Assembly: GCF_050749885.1 (NCBI RefSeq)
Contig: NZ_JBOIUB010000013.1
Coordinates: forward strand, 75,062 to 139,061
Direction of reading: 5' to 3'
Origin: Zooshikella sp050749885
GTDB taxonomy: Bacteria > Pseudomonadota > Gammaproteobacteria > Pseudomonadales > Zooshikellaceae
Length of the DNA: 64,000 bases
A program made the position numbers and the translations under genes. The notes beneath the pieces are model-generated. The model saw only the letters and a list, made by a program, of their open reading frames with translations, made no database searches and was not told where the DNA came from. Every line of letters starts with the position of its first letter. Within the stretch, counting starts at the first letter, position 1. Shown one piece after another: positions 26,252 to 35,900 of the stretch.

Positions 26252-27247
26252 TTGAGCGAAAGAACAGCATTCCCCGTCAAACGAGTGACAGCAGCATTTA
26301 TTACGTTGACTGTTGTTGTCGCTTTTTGCCTTTTATTTCGCGATAGCTTAGCAATTCTGATTTATCACAATGCCTTAACTTATACTCGCGATGGTGCGGG
26401 TGTGGTTGTAAAAAAGGTAATGGTAAAAGGACATCGTGTTAGTTATCTGGAAGGTGGTGATCCTGAAGGGCAAAAAGTGGTTTTTGTGCATGGTTTTGCA
26501 GCTAATAAAGATGTGTGGCTGGAATTAATCAGGCTATTACCCGACCGCTACCACTTTTTTGCCATTGACTTACCAGGGCATGGTAATACGGATTGGGACC
26601 TGGAGAGTTACTCTATTGAAAACCAAGTTGCTGCTTTTAAGCATATTGTTGATGCACTGAAGCTTGAAACGTTTCACTTGGTGGGTAATTCGATGGGGGG
26701 GTGGATTAGCTTTATTTATACTGCAGAACATTCTGAGCAGGTTTTAACATTAGGGCTGCTTAACTCAGCAGGTATTGTCGTGCTGGATATGCCCAGTGAG
26801 TATGAGAAGCTATTAAAGCAAGGTAATAATCCACTTCTTGTTGAAAAACCAGGTGATATGTCAGCATTTTTAGCGTTTGTCATGTCCAACCCTCCAGAAA
26901 TCCCCCGTATTATTGTTCATGCGATGGAATTGGAGCAGATAGAACATGCAGAGCGTAACAGGAAAATATTCAAAGACTTAAGGTCTTCAGCAGAAGTGTT
27001 TTACCAACAGCAAAAAGCGGCGGAATACCTTAATCAATTAAAAATGCCAACACTGGTCTTATGGGGTAAAGATGATCGTGTACTCTCAGAAGCAATTGCA
27101 CCACATTTTCATCGTTATCTTGAAGACGTCAGTATGATTATTCTGCCTCATGTTGGCCATGCACCTATGATTGAGGCAGCACATCAGACCGCAGATGAAC
27201 TTCTGCCTATTTGGCAGCGAGTCCCTAAACAGGATGACTCCCTTTAA
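26252..27247 (+). CDS. Alpha/beta-hydrolase with N-terminal membrane anchor
   Basis: This 331-residue protein has an N-terminal hydrophobic segment (AAFITLTVVVAFCLLF) followed by an alpha/beta-hydrolase fold. VVFVHGFAANKDVW is the oxyanion strand, GNSMGG (Ser147) the nucleophile elbow, LWGKDDRVL the acid segment and VGHAPMIE the catalytic His loop. Esterase or monoacylglycerol-lipase-like activity on the periplasmic face is likely. The TTG start lies one base after the RND pump stop codon, so translation is probably coupled. A lipid or ester substrate handled together with the pump is a reasonable inference, but only from adjacency. Confidence 0.85.
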   Translation: MSERTAFPVKRVTAAFITLTVVVAFCLLFRDSLAILIYHNALTYTRDGAGVVVKKVMVKGHRVSYLEGGDPEGQKVVFVHGFAANKDVWLELIRLLPDRYHFFAIDLPGHGNTDWDLESYSIENQVAAFKHIVDALKLETFHLVGNSMGGWISFIYTAEHSEQVLTLGLLNSAGIVVLDMPSEYEKLLKQGNNPLLVEKPGDMSAFLAFVMSNPPEIPRIIVHAMELEQIEHAERNRKIFKDLRSSAEVFYQQQKAAEYLNQLKMPTLVLWGKDDRVLSEAIAPHFHRYLEDVSMIILPHVGHAPMIEAAHQTADELLPIWQRVPKQDDSL

Positions 27248-27332
27248 GTCGAAGCGCTTTCTTTAATGAGTCATATGACGAAGCCTCTTATATTTAGTAG
27301 ATTTAAACTTCGTTATACAACGCTTACTGTGG

Positions 27333-27740
27333 TTAAGCGCCATGATCTTTTAGTTTTCGAATATCACGGCGCTGCTTTTTGGTAGGACGTGAATCTGGGG
27401 CAATTTGACTGGCATTATTGGATTTTCGCTCAAAAGCGCGTTTTTCCCGTCGTTGGATACTTTCTTCAGTTTCATAATAAAGCTGTTGTGCTTCGGTTGC
27501 CCCTCGACGTTGTTGTGACAAAGCGGTTATAACCACTGTTTTATCATCCCAACCTTGACGAATGGTCAATGAATCTCCAACCACGGGTTCTTTACTGGGT
27601 TTAGTGCGGCTTCCATTATAGTGCACTTTACCTCCTTCTATTGCCGCTTTAGCAAGTGCTCGGGTTTTAAAAAAACGTGCGGCCCAAAGCCATTTATCAA
27701 GTCGTAATTTTTCTGAGGTTTGGTTTGTTTGTTTACTCAA
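27333..27740 (-). CDS. hslR: Hsp15 ribosome-associated heat-shock protein
   Basis: This 135-residue basic protein carries an S4 RNA-binding domain at the N-terminus (LRLDKWLWAARFFKTRALAKAAIEGGKVHYNG) and a Lys/Arg-rich C-terminal tail (PTKKQRRDIRKLKDHGA). This is the Hsp15 design. Hsp15 binds stalled 50S subunits carrying nascent chains after heat stress. It lies upstream-adjacent to yrfG on the same strand, as in Escherichia, although hslO has been separated by the efflux operon. Confidence 0.93.
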   Translation of the reverse strand: MSKQTNQTSEKLRLDKWLWAARFFKTRALAKAAIEGGKVHYNGSRTKPSKEPVVGDSLTIRQGWDDKTVVITALSQQRRGATEAQQLYYETEESIQRREKRAFERKSNNASQIAPDSRPTKKQRRDIRKLKDHGA

Positions 27741-27788
27741 CGTTTAACTACCTGCTTCTTTTTTTAACAAATTGTCTTTTAGGTTTAG

Positions 27789-28448
27789 TTAGTCGTTAAT
27801 CGGTAATAAAGATAGATAACTGTCCACGCCAAGAAACTCTTCTGTTGCTTTGGGGGGCTGCTTACTGTCAGGTCGTGATATTGCTAACAGGTGTTTAATG
27901 CCATAGTCACGTGCTGAGCGCAAAATAGGTAAACTGTCATCAATAAATAGCGCACGACTAGGATCGAAGTGAATTTCCTTAGCCAGGTGTTCCCAAAAAG
28001 GTGGTTGCTCTTTAGGGTATCCATACTGATGTGAGGTGATCATATGGTCAAAGTAATGCGATAAGGCAATACGCTCAAGTTTCAGAGATAAACTGTCTTG
28101 GTGGGCATTGGTTATTAGAACCACTTGTTTTTTCGACTGATGAAGCGCAGTTAGAAATACTTCTGCAGAAGGTCTTAAACTAATGAGATGAGCAATTTCT
28201 TGTTTAATGGCTACCATATCTAAATCGAGGGTTTGCCGCCAGTAGTCGAGGCAGTACCATTGAAGTTGACCGCTGGTTTGCATAAAGATAGGTTCAAGAT
28301 GTTGCTTGGCTGCATCGAGACTAATGCCTTGTTTTTCAGCATACTTTGCGGGCATATACTCAAGCCAGAAGTGGTTGTCGAAATGCAGATCGAGAAGAGT
28401 ACCATCCATATCTAACAAGACAGTATCGATGTCGTGCCAATTGATCAT
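27789..28448 (-). CDS. yrfG: GMP/IMP nucleotidase YrfG (HAD family)
   Basis: This 219-residue HAD hydrolase dephosphorylates purine nucleotides, by homology to YrfG. Motif I is LLDMDGTLLDL at the N-terminus (nucleophile and acid Asp), motif II is VVLITNAHQDS, and motif IV is ALFIDDSLPILRSA. The helical cap holds HFWLEYMPAKYAEKQGIS. It probably forms an operon with hslR, which starts about 50 bases downstream. Divergent from nudE. Confidence 0.92.
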   Translation of the reverse strand: MINWHDIDTVLLDMDGTLLDLHFDNHFWLEYMPAKYAEKQGISLDAAKQHLEPIFMQTSGQLQWYCLDYWRQTLDLDMVAIKQEIAHLISLRPSAEVFLTALHQSKKQVVLITNAHQDSLSLKLERIALSHYFDHMITSHQYGYPKEQPPFWEHLAKEIHFDPSRALFIDDSLPILRSARDYGIKHLLAISRPDSKQPPKATEEFLGVDSYLSLLPIND

Positions 28449-28522
28449 TCGTTACCTTACAGATGTAGTATGAAGTAAAACGCTGTACTTGAGTGTTCAC
28501 CCTAAAATTATAGGGATGCTCT

Positions 28523-28545
28523 CAAGCATTGGTCATCAATGCTTG
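28523..28545. other. Perfect 9-bp inverted repeat between yrfG and nudE
   Basis: CAAGCATTG, a 5-base spacer, then CAATGCTTG. It sits in the 160-base divergent promoter region of yrfG and nudE, so an operator is more likely than a terminator. No matching regulator is recognised. Confidence 0.4.
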
Positions 28546-28608
28546 GGAATGTGAAACGTATATCTTAACGTAGTCATAAACTCATGTCCTGCAGGGATTA
28601 ATAAGCAT

Positions 28609-29160
28609 ATGTCCATGCCTAAAATTAATCGTAAAGAAGTTGTTGCAGAAACAGCCTTATTTAGAGTAGAGCAGTTGCAGCTAACATTTGCTAATGGTGA
28701 ACAACGAACCTATGAGCGCCTCGGCAATCGAGGAACGGGGCGCAAGGCGGTCATGATTGTACCGATGATTGATCAAAACCAGGTGGTGATGATCAAAGAG
28801 TACGCAGCAGGTACGGAAAACTATCAACTGACCTTACCCAAAGGCTTGGTTGAAGTAGGAGAAACAGTACTTGAGGGTGCTAATAGAGAGCTAAAAGAAG
28901 AAGCGGGCTATGGTGCTCGGCAGCTTCGTACTATCAGTGAATTTACCTTGTCACCTAATTACATGAGTCACTCGATGAGTGTTGTATTGGCTCAGGAGCT
29001 ATATCCAGAATCTTTGCCTGGAGATGAGCCAGAGCCGATGGAAAAGGAAATTATTGATCTTCGCAATCTATACCAACTTATGCAGCGTGATGATTTTACT
29101 GAAGCAAGAGCAATTGCTGCGTTATATTTGGTGCGCGATATTTTACAACAGGAGCTGTAG
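28609..29160 (+). CDS. nudE: ADP-compounds hydrolase NudE
   Basis: This 183-residue Nudix hydrolase cleaves ADP-ribose, NADH and related ADP-linked compounds, by homology to NudE. The Nudix box is complete (residues 79-101: GLVEVGETV, then RELKEEAG). The region before it, MIKEYAAGTENYQLTLPKG, is typical of NudE. The ATG may be this one or a second two codons later. The cysQ GTG start overlaps its stop codon by one base (TAGTG), so the two are translationally coupled; both act on phosphorylated adenosine compounds. Confidence 0.93.
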   Translation: MSMPKINRKEVVAETALFRVEQLQLTFANGEQRTYERLGNRGTGRKAVMIVPMIDQNQVVMIKEYAAGTENYQLTLPKGLVEVGETVLEGANRELKEEAGYGARQLRTISEFTLSPNYMSHSMSVVLAQELYPESLPGDEPEPMEKEIIDLRNLYQLMQRDDFTEARAIAALYLVRDILQQEL

Positions 29161-29999
29161 TGAATAAGACTAAGTTAATTGGTGAGCTGAAAAAAATATG
29201 TCAGCAAGCCGGTGCTGCAATCATTGAAATATACCAACATGATGATTTTGGTGTTAAGGAAAAGCTCGATCATTCTCCTGTCACTGAAGCGGACATGACA
29301 TCTCACCAAATTATTGTTGAAGGGTTACAGCAACTCACGCCAGACATTCCTGTATTATCAGAAGAGTCTTCAGAGATTCCCTTTAGCACGCGCAAGACAT
29401 GGTCAACGTTTTGGTTAGTTGACCCGCTTGATGGTACAAAAGAGTTTATTAAGCGCAATGGTGAGTTCACTATTAATATTGCGTTGATTGAAAACCACCG
29501 TCCTGTTTTGGGCATTATTTTTGTCCCTGTAACGAACGAAGTTTATTATGCTTCTGATGACGTTGGAGCATTTTGGGAATCGGCTGAAGGTGAAGTGAAA
29601 CCTATTCAAGTTAACTCACTACACCAAGTTGATGCTGTGAATATAATTGCCAGTCGCAGTCATATGGGTGAACGTCTAAGCCCATTTTTGACACATCTTG
29701 CAGAAATTCTCCCTGCTATAAATATTTCACATTTGGGTAGTGCATTAAAATTTTGTTTAATTGCGGAAGGTAAAGCTGACTTTTATCCTCGTCTTACGCC
29801 AACCAGTGAGTGGGATACTGCTGCGGCACAAGCAATTGTAGAAACGGCTGGTGGCTGTCTTGTTGATTTTAATTTTCAGCCATTAACTTACAATACTCAA
29901 GAATCTTTATTGAATCCTCCTTTTTTGGTTTTAGGCGATAAACATTTTTCGTGGCAAGCGGCATTGATGCCAGTATTAAAAGATATTGCTAAAACATGA
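29160..29999 (+). CDS. cysQ: 3'(2'),5'-bisphosphate nucleotidase CysQ
   Basis: This 279-residue Mg-dependent phosphatase removes the 3' phosphate from PAP, relieving inhibition of sulfate assimilation and exoribonucleases. The metal-binding motif DPLDGT starts at Asp88, the EESSE segment lies at about 69-72, and the second metal motif SEWDTAAAQAIVE is near residue 220. The start is GTG with GGAG five bases upstream, overlapping the nudE stop. Confidence 0.94.
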   Translation: MNKTKLIGELKKICQQAGAAIIEIYQHDDFGVKEKLDHSPVTEADMTSHQIIVEGLQQLTPDIPVLSEESSEIPFSTRKTWSTFWLVDPLDGTKEFIKRNGEFTINIALIENHRPVLGIIFVPVTNEVYYASDDVGAFWESAEGEVKPIQVNSLHQVDAVNIIASRSHMGERLSPFLTHLAEILPAINISHLGSALKFCLIAEGKADFYPRLTPTSEWDTAAAQAIVETAGGCLVDFNFQPLTYNTQESLLNPPFLVLGDKHFSWQAALMPVLKDIAKT

Positions 30000-30010
30000 C
30001 ACTTCCATTT

Positions 30011-30028
30011 GAGCACTAGAAAGTGCTC
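30011..30028 (+). terminator. Hairpin after cysQ
   Basis: GAGCACT and AGTGCTC form a perfect 7-bp stem with a four-base loop twelve bases past the cysQ stop. The following CATCTACTCTT is only moderately T-rich. Probable nudE-cysQ terminator. Confidence 0.5.
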
Positions 30029-30242
30029 ATCTACTCTTAACAATGTAACGATTATTATCGTATCTATTTTGTGCGCGCTGTTACTTTGGTGATTCAGGAT
30101 TCAGTGTTAATTGTTTTTGAACAAAATAGCGGTAGTTTATAGTTTAATAATTTTCATTTGAAATATTTTTGAGCAGTTTGTAATAAACTAATTGTTACCA
30201 TGACTATTTAACAAGGTAGAAAATTACTCAGGTATTTCACGC

Positions 30243-31055
30243 ATGGCAATTTTACTTGATGGGCAATCATGCTTAAGTATGATTGCTGGTGTGCAGATTT
30301 TACTAAAAACTGACAAGCAGGTTTATTGCCAGGGTGAAACAATTAATGGCAAAGTAATGGTTAAAGGAGGGACTCATCTCCAAAAAGCACAACAGCTTAA
30401 TCTTACCTTGCAAGAATACTGGGTTGATCTGAAACCTGAGAATGGTGTATTTCAACGTCGTGCTTTACGTAAGCGTCGTGATGAAATGATCGTTGCGAGC
30501 CAGTTTGAAATAAGACCTCATGACGAAACCGCATTTGATTTTTCTTTTCGACTACCAGAAAACTGTCGTTTAAGTGGACAAAATGAAGGATGGAGTTTGT
30601 ACTTTCAGGCTGATATTCCTTTAGCACTTGATCCTGTAATGGTTTTACATTTACCGGTTATGGCGGTAGAACCTATTCACTATATATTACGTGCTTGTGA
30701 ATTTTACCTGCAGATGGAGTTGTTAAATAGTGCTTATATTCCTGTTAATGACAATAATCCTCGTGGTGGAATGCAAATTGCCTATAAATTTAAAATGCCA
30801 AATAATTTGAGTGGGCGTTTAGATTGTATTTTTTTACTTATGCGGCAAGATGGTTGTCGTGGCATTTCTGTTACTTTCCGAAGATTTATGTCAGAAAGTG
30901 ATTCTTGCAGGCTGTTTTTGAATGATGAATCTACTGATGATAAAGCCGTAAGGTATGTTTTTACCTGTGATGATCTATTTAATAGCAGTGGCCTTCCTGA
31001 TCTGAATAATATTGCTCAACTGGTCGCTAGCCAAATAAGACAAAATTTTCTTTAG
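30243..31055 (+). CDS. Spo0M-like arrestin-fold protein
   Basis: This 270-residue protein has no signal peptide or membrane span. VQILLKTDKQVYCQGETINGKVMVKGG followed by LNLTLQEYW and later EIRPHDETAFDFSFRLPENC matches the arrestin-like beta-sandwich of the Spo0M family. Family members regulate development in Bacillus and have unknown roles in Gram-negative bacteria. It stands alone between cysQ and the second RND operon. Its stop codon overlaps a short motif (TTTAGAGGTGCCC) shared with palindromic repeat elements elsewhere in the window. Fold call moderate, function unknown. Confidence 0.6.
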   Translation: MAILLDGQSCLSMIAGVQILLKTDKQVYCQGETINGKVMVKGGTHLQKAQQLNLTLQEYWVDLKPENGVFQRRALRKRRDEMIVASQFEIRPHDETAFDFSFRLPENCRLSGQNEGWSLYFQADIPLALDPVMVLHLPVMAVEPIHYILRACEFYLQMELLNSAYIPVNDNNPRGGMQIAYKFKMPNNLSGRLDCIFLLMRQDGCRGISVTFRRFMSESDSCRLFLNDESTDDKAVRYVFTCDDLFNSSGLPDLNNIAQLVASQIRQNFL

Positions 31056-31075
31056 AGGTGCCCGTTAGTGATGTT

Positions 31076-34000
31076 TTACTCTATGGTTGTTTCAGGCTCA
31101 ATGGATGTTACCCCAAAATCTTCCAGAATCATATAAAATGCAGGAAGAACTACTAATACAAGTACGGTTGAGGTTAATAATCCAAAAACAATACTGGTGA
31201 CGAGTGGAATGAGAATTTGGGCTTGCATACTGGTTTCAAACAGTAATGGAATCATGCCCATGGTTGTGGTTAATGTGGTAAGAAAAATGGCCCTGAATCG
31301 GTCGCGAGTGGCATTACTGGCAGCTTCATGAACAGCGATGCCATTTTTAGCATGTAATTTGACGAATTCTACCAGCAGTATTGAGTTATTAACAACGATA
31401 CCGGCTAATGAAACGAACCCCATCACGCTGGGCATGGATAAATCAATTCCAAGCAGAATATGTCCCCAGATAACACCAATGAGAGAAAGAGGAATAGCTA
31501 ATAAAACGATGATAGGTTCAAGGTAGTTTTTAAATTGAAAACTTAATAAACAAAAAATGCCTAGAATACCCATCGTAAAAATAGTACCAAATGAACTTCC
31601 TGTAGTTTTGCTATTTTTCATTTGTCCTTCCAGACCAATCTCTATATCTGGGTAATTTGCTTTTAATGTTGGAAAAAAGTTTTTTTGTGTATCAATCAAT
31701 ACTTGGGCTGTATTAGCCCGTTTATCGTCTACTTCACCATATACGGTAACCGTTCTTTTCTTATTAATTCGGTTTATTTTGGCGTACTCACGGGCATAAT
31801 CTATGTGAGCGATTGAACTAAGGGGAACCGCTTCATTTGTTGCAGGATGAATGATAGACATATAGTCAAAGTCGGTAAGCGTGTTTTTTGAGTTATCGTC
31901 AAGCATGACATGAACTTCATAGTCTTCATCGCCATATTGGATGCTTGCTACATTATTTCCTTGGTAAGCGCCTCGTAGCTGCTGAGCTATCATGTTGGCA
32001 TTGATGCCTTTTGCCAGCGTGCCTTCCTGCATTTTTATATGAATTTGTGGCATACCTGGCCTTAAGTCATCACGAATTCCGCTGACCCCTTCATAAGCTA
32101 AAAGCCATTCTTGTAGGGCATAAGATGCTGAGGATAGTTCATTTAAATCATTTCCTTGTAAACGAATTTGTATTGCCTGACCACCAGGCCCTGACATAGG
32201 ATTTTTGAACATGATGGATATAGCATCAGCAAAGGTACCAACGTTTTTTTGCCACTCCGCGGTAATTTGATTGATAGTGGCTTTTCGCTGTTCTACAGAA
32301 AGTAAATCCACACTAATCGTTGCCACGTGACTCCCTGATTCGTCCGCAACACTGTTTTCGTTATATTTAATGCTGTAATTTTGCACTAAAGGTGCAATCT
32401 CGTTTTGACTCATTTCGTTGTCTAGTTTCTTTAGACCCGCGATGACGTGAGATACAATTTCTTCTGTACGTGCTAACGGTGTTCCCTGTGGTAGCAGAAT
32501 TTTGGCGTCGATATTATTGCCATCAATTTCTGGAAATGCTTTAAATTTTAGAAGTCCCGCCGGTACTAGAGAGAGTGTGATGATTAAGCACGCAAAAGTA
32601 AGTCCAATCGTCAGGTAACGATATTTAATTGAGCATTTAGCAAGGGACTCAACATTTTCTTTTAAACGCTCAAAAAGATGGTGAAATTTTTCTTTCCAGT
32701 GAAGTATTTTCGTTGGATTATCATGGTCTTTTTGAATGGCATGAATGAGATGGTTGGGCAATATAATAAATGCTTCTACTAGACTGACGGTGATAACGGT
32801 GATGAGTACAATGGGTAATACTTTAAGTACTTGGCCAATATCTCCTTTAAGAAATAACAATCCTCCAAAAATTAGAATGGTTGTAATAAAAGATGAAAGA
32901 ATCCCTCTTGCAACTTTTTTGGTACCCTCAATGGCTGCATCAAGAGGAGATAAACCACGCTTATATTCTGCGGCAATACTTTCAGAAATAACAATAGCAT
33001 CGTCCATTAAAATACCAATGGCAATTAATAAGCCGACCATTGAGATCATATTAATTGATACATCCATGGCATGGATAAACATGAAGCTTCCCAAAAATGC
33101 GACAGGTAAACCCATAGCCACCCAAAAGGTATACCTAAAGTTAAAAAATAAGAACAATGATAAGATGACAAGAATGATACCTTGCCAACTGTTTGTGAGC
33201 ACCAGCTGAATACGGTCTTTAATAATTGAAGCAAAGTCATTGGTAATAATCAGCTCAATGCCATCGGGTAGAGTCTGATTTTCATTTTCGACAAAGTTTT
33301 TCACAGCTTCATAAATACTTAAGCTGTCATCACGTTTATTTTTAGAAATCTTAAGTATGGCGGCAGGACGTCCGTTAAATGCTATGGTATCTTCTTTTGT
33401 TTCAAAAGTATCAGTAATAGTTGCGATTTCTCCTAGTGTAACTTCTGCGCCAGAAGTACTACTTGAAATGATAAGCTTACTTAGCTCATCAGGGGTTTTT
33501 CGTTGGTCATAAAATTTGATTTGGTAATAACGATTATCTGTGTTTAATTCGCCTGCAGGTAAATCGAGAGACTGGTTACTAATGGCATTGGCGATATCCT
33601 GAATACTCATTCCATACTTTCTTAAATTTTCTTCTGCAATAGCTACTTTAAGAATACGTTGGGAGAAACCGCTGATAGAAACCTTTGGTATGATGGGGTT
33701 TTCAGCAAGCTTTGTCTTCATTATTTCTGCAAGCTGTTTGAGTTGGGTTTTGTCAATATTGGCACTGATTGCAATACTGACCACATCACTGGTTTGGTTA
33801 AGCTCTTCAATTACAGGGGATTCAGATTGTTGTGGTAGGGTATTCACGGCATCTACAGCATCACGAATATCTTGAATAAAATCGTCAAAATTACCATTTT
33901 CTGTCATTTTTAACACGAAACTGCCCATATTATCTGCAGCCTCACAGCGTGTTTCTTCTACAAAACTAATGGTATCAGTAGCATCTTCAAGAGGCAGACA

Positions 34001-34183
34001 GATACTTTCTTCTATTTCCTTGGCATCAGCTCCTGGGTAGGTGACACTCACCTGCACTTCATACTTTTCGATGCTAGGAAAGGTTTCTTTTTCCATTTTG
34101 GATATGGTCAGTAGTCCAGAGACCAAAAAAAGTATCATCAATATATTGCTGGCAGTTGGGTGCTCTGCAAAATACCTGATCAT
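31076..34183 (-). CDS. RND efflux transporter permease subunit (HAE1-like)
   Basis: This 1035-residue inner-membrane pump is of the RND superfamily. The N-terminus (MIRYFAEHPTASNILMILFL, then YPGADAKEIEESICLPLEDA) and the relay segment GILMDDAIVISESIAAEYKRG, with the full Asp-Asp pair in TM4, place it in a subgroup distinct from the pump at 23-26 kb. C-terminal half motifs are IPLSLIGVIWGH and GIVVNNSILLVEFV. The adaptor gene lies just upstream on the same strand (69-base gap), forming an operon. No outer-membrane factor is present. Substrate unknown. Confidence 0.93.
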   Translation of the reverse strand: MIRYFAEHPTASNILMILFLVSGLLTISKMEKETFPSIEKYEVQVSVTYPGADAKEIEESICLPLEDATDTISFVEETRCEAADNMGSFVLKMTENGNFDDFIQDIRDAVDAVNTLPQQSESPVIEELNQTSDVVSIAISANIDKTQLKQLAEIMKTKLAENPIIPKVSISGFSQRILKVAIAEENLRKYGMSIQDIANAISNQSLDLPAGELNTDNRYYQIKFYDQRKTPDELSKLIISSSTSGAEVTLGEIATITDTFETKEDTIAFNGRPAAILKISKNKRDDSLSIYEAVKNFVENENQTLPDGIELIITNDFASIIKDRIQLVLTNSWQGIILVILSLFLFFNFRYTFWVAMGLPVAFLGSFMFIHAMDVSINMISMVGLLIAIGILMDDAIVISESIAAEYKRGLSPLDAAIEGTKKVARGILSSFITTILIFGGLLFLKGDIGQVLKVLPIVLITVITVSLVEAFIILPNHLIHAIQKDHDNPTKILHWKEKFHHLFERLKENVESLAKCSIKYRYLTIGLTFACLIITLSLVPAGLLKFKAFPEIDGNNIDAKILLPQGTPLARTEEIVSHVIAGLKKLDNEMSQNEIAPLVQNYSIKYNENSVADESGSHVATISVDLLSVEQRKATINQITAEWQKNVGTFADAISIMFKNPMSGPGGQAIQIRLQGNDLNELSSASYALQEWLLAYEGVSGIRDDLRPGMPQIHIKMQEGTLAKGINANMIAQQLRGAYQGNNVASIQYGDEDYEVHVMLDDNSKNTLTDFDYMSIIHPATNEAVPLSSIAHIDYAREYAKINRINKKRTVTVYGEVDDKRANTAQVLIDTQKNFFPTLKANYPDIEIGLEGQMKNSKTTGSSFGTIFTMGILGIFCLLSFQFKNYLEPIIVLLAIPLSLIGVIWGHILLGIDLSMPSVMGFVSLAGIVVNNSILLVEFVKLHAKNGIAVHEAASNATRDRFRAIFLTTLTTTMGMIPLLFETSMQAQILIPLVTSIVFGLLTSTVLVLVVLPAFYMILEDFGVTSIEPETTIE

Positions 34184-34252
34184 GTATGCCTCTTTAACAA
34201 TAAAACCAATATATTTTTGAACGGACTTTTATAAGGTATTAGGTCATATCAT

Positions 34253-35620
34253 CTATTTAAATGCTGACTCAGCATTAGCAAGTGCCAGGATTATTTTCTC
34301 TTGTGTCGTATTTAGCTTCGGCTGTAAGACCATTCCCTCTACAGCGGGTATCAAGTCTGTCGTAATGACTTTATCCCCATCACTAATTCCTTGTTCAACG
34401 ACGGCAAGTTCGCCGATATTGTAAGCGACAATAACGTCTTTAATGACTAGTTGGTTATTTTTTCCTACGGTATAGACTTTATTTTGATGAATAACCGTTC
34501 GAGGGATCACTAGGCGCTCTCTTGCTGGTGCTGTAAACTCTACTTCAGTATACATTCCTTTGAGTAGTGGTGGACGTTTACCTGGAATGACTTTTTGGTA
34601 TGAATCATCGACCCCAACAATGATTGAGACAGTTCTGCTGGTTTGATTAATCGATTCACCTAAACGAATGGCTTTTCCTTGCCAGAGCGTATCTTTAAAT
34701 GCACCCACTAGTTTTACTTTTGCCTTTAGTCCCAATTTTTTGAGTACTTCTTGGGTTGATGGAATAGTATTTGAAAATTTTATTTCTTCAATTCCGGTTA
34801 ATAAAACTCTAGCGTGAGAGACAGGAAGTTCTGCCGTTATTTCAACCCGTCCTATATTGGTAGCCGTGAATAGTTTTCCTCCTCGGCTAATAAATTGGTC
34901 TTGTTCTACATAAACCTGACTAATACGTGCATTAAAAGGACTGGTAATGACTGTACGCGCCAAATTATTCTGTTGCTGCTCAATATCCTGTTGCGCTTGA
35001 ATAATCTGAGCTTCAGTCACTTTAATTTGAGCGGGTAACGTTTTTAGCGCATTTTCTAGTGTTTGTTTACTTTCTTGTAGTTTGAGGAGTGCTTGTTCTT
35101 CTTCTTCAACTAATGATTGTGAAATACTTTTTTGTTTAAGTAGTTTGCGTTTTCGTTCAAGTGCTTTTAAACCCAACGTATAGTTTTGCTCTGCAATGGT
35201 AAAAAGTGATTGAGTATTTTTTTTATCGGTTATTAGTTTATCGCGTTCTGTTTGATAAATCGCCAGGCTGGCTTCGGCTTTGGCGAGAGATAATTGATAA
35301 TCGGAGGGATCTATTTTAATCAGAACAGCACCTTGATTAACACTGGCGCCTTTTTTTAACTCAGGGCTAATGTAGATAATACTTCCTTCAACTTGAGCAT
35401 TTCCATCTAACGTTTTTTCTGGGCTAACCTCTCCATAACCAATGGCTCTGCCTTTTACAGGAATTGTTTTAGCAACGATATACTCAGCTAACTTTTGGGA
35501 CTTACGATTTTCATCTCTTTTGAGTGTTTGATCTTTTTGTGTAATTAAAAAGGCAATCAAAACGCCGGCTATTATAGTGATAAGCAAACTGATTTTTTTG
35601 CGCAGCCAATGGCTTGTCAT
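34253..35620 (-). CDS. RND efflux periplasmic adaptor (MFP) subunit
   Basis: This 455-residue adaptor is anchored by an N-terminal membrane segment (LLITIIAGVLIAFLI). VEGSIIYISPELKKGASVNQGAVLIKIDPSDY is the lipoyl half-motif. A long coiled-coil hairpin follows at about residues 100-210 (rich in Gln, Leu and Lys). TVITSPFNARISQVYVEQDQFISRGGKLF closes the lipoyl domain. It is about 90 residues longer than the other adaptor in this window, mainly from the longer hairpin. First gene of its operon, preceded by a palindromic candidate operator. Confidence 0.9.
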   Translation of the reverse strand: MTSHWLRKKISLLITIIAGVLIAFLITQKDQTLKRDENRKSQKLAEYIVAKTIPVKGRAIGYGEVSPEKTLDGNAQVEGSIIYISPELKKGASVNQGAVLIKIDPSDYQLSLAKAEASLAIYQTERDKLITDKKNTQSLFTIAEQNYTLGLKALERKRKLLKQKSISQSLVEEEEQALLKLQESKQTLENALKTLPAQIKVTEAQIIQAQQDIEQQQNNLARTVITSPFNARISQVYVEQDQFISRGGKLFTATNIGRVEITAELPVSHARVLLTGIEEIKFSNTIPSTQEVLKKLGLKAKVKLVGAFKDTLWQGKAIRLGESINQTSRTVSIIVGVDDSYQKVIPGKRPPLLKGMYTEVEFTAPARERLVIPRTVIHQNKVYTVGKNNQLVIKDVIVAYNIGELAVVEQGISDGDKVITTDLIPAVEGMVLQPKLNTTQEKIILALANAESAFK

Positions 35621-35662
35621 TGTTAGCCCCTTTGGTACAAAACAAGATACTGTGCGTAAAGT

Positions 35663-35684
35663 AAACGTTATAATTATAGCGTTT
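35663..35684. promoter_or_regulatory. 22-bp palindrome upstream of RND operon 2
   Basis: AAACG, TATAATTATA and CGTTT form a symmetric site with one mismatched pair, 43 to 64 bases upstream of the adaptor start. Size and position suit an operator for a dimeric repressor. No regulator gene is adjacent. Confidence 0.4.
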
Positions 35685-35818
35685 TAGCTTGATGAAAGCG
35701 TCATTAGGTTTTTATATAAATGTAGCAAAATTATTTTGTTACTAATCTTGTCGATAATGTATTGAAAAGCGTTTTAAATAAACTGGGGGGCTAGACTAGA
35801 AGTGAATAGCGTATTGCT

Positions 35819-35847
35819 GAAAACTACCCGGAGAGAGGGTAGTTTTC
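35819..35847 (-). terminator. Terminator of cutC
   Basis: A perfect 11-bp stem, GAAAACTACCC with GGGTAGTTTTC around a 7-base loop, lies about 54 bases past the cutC stop. It separates cutC from the RND operon downstream on the same strand. Confidence 0.6.
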
Positions 35848-35900
35848 ATAAGCCTTTAATTGAGGATAATGAGGCTAATAGTCAGTGGTGGTAAATAAAA

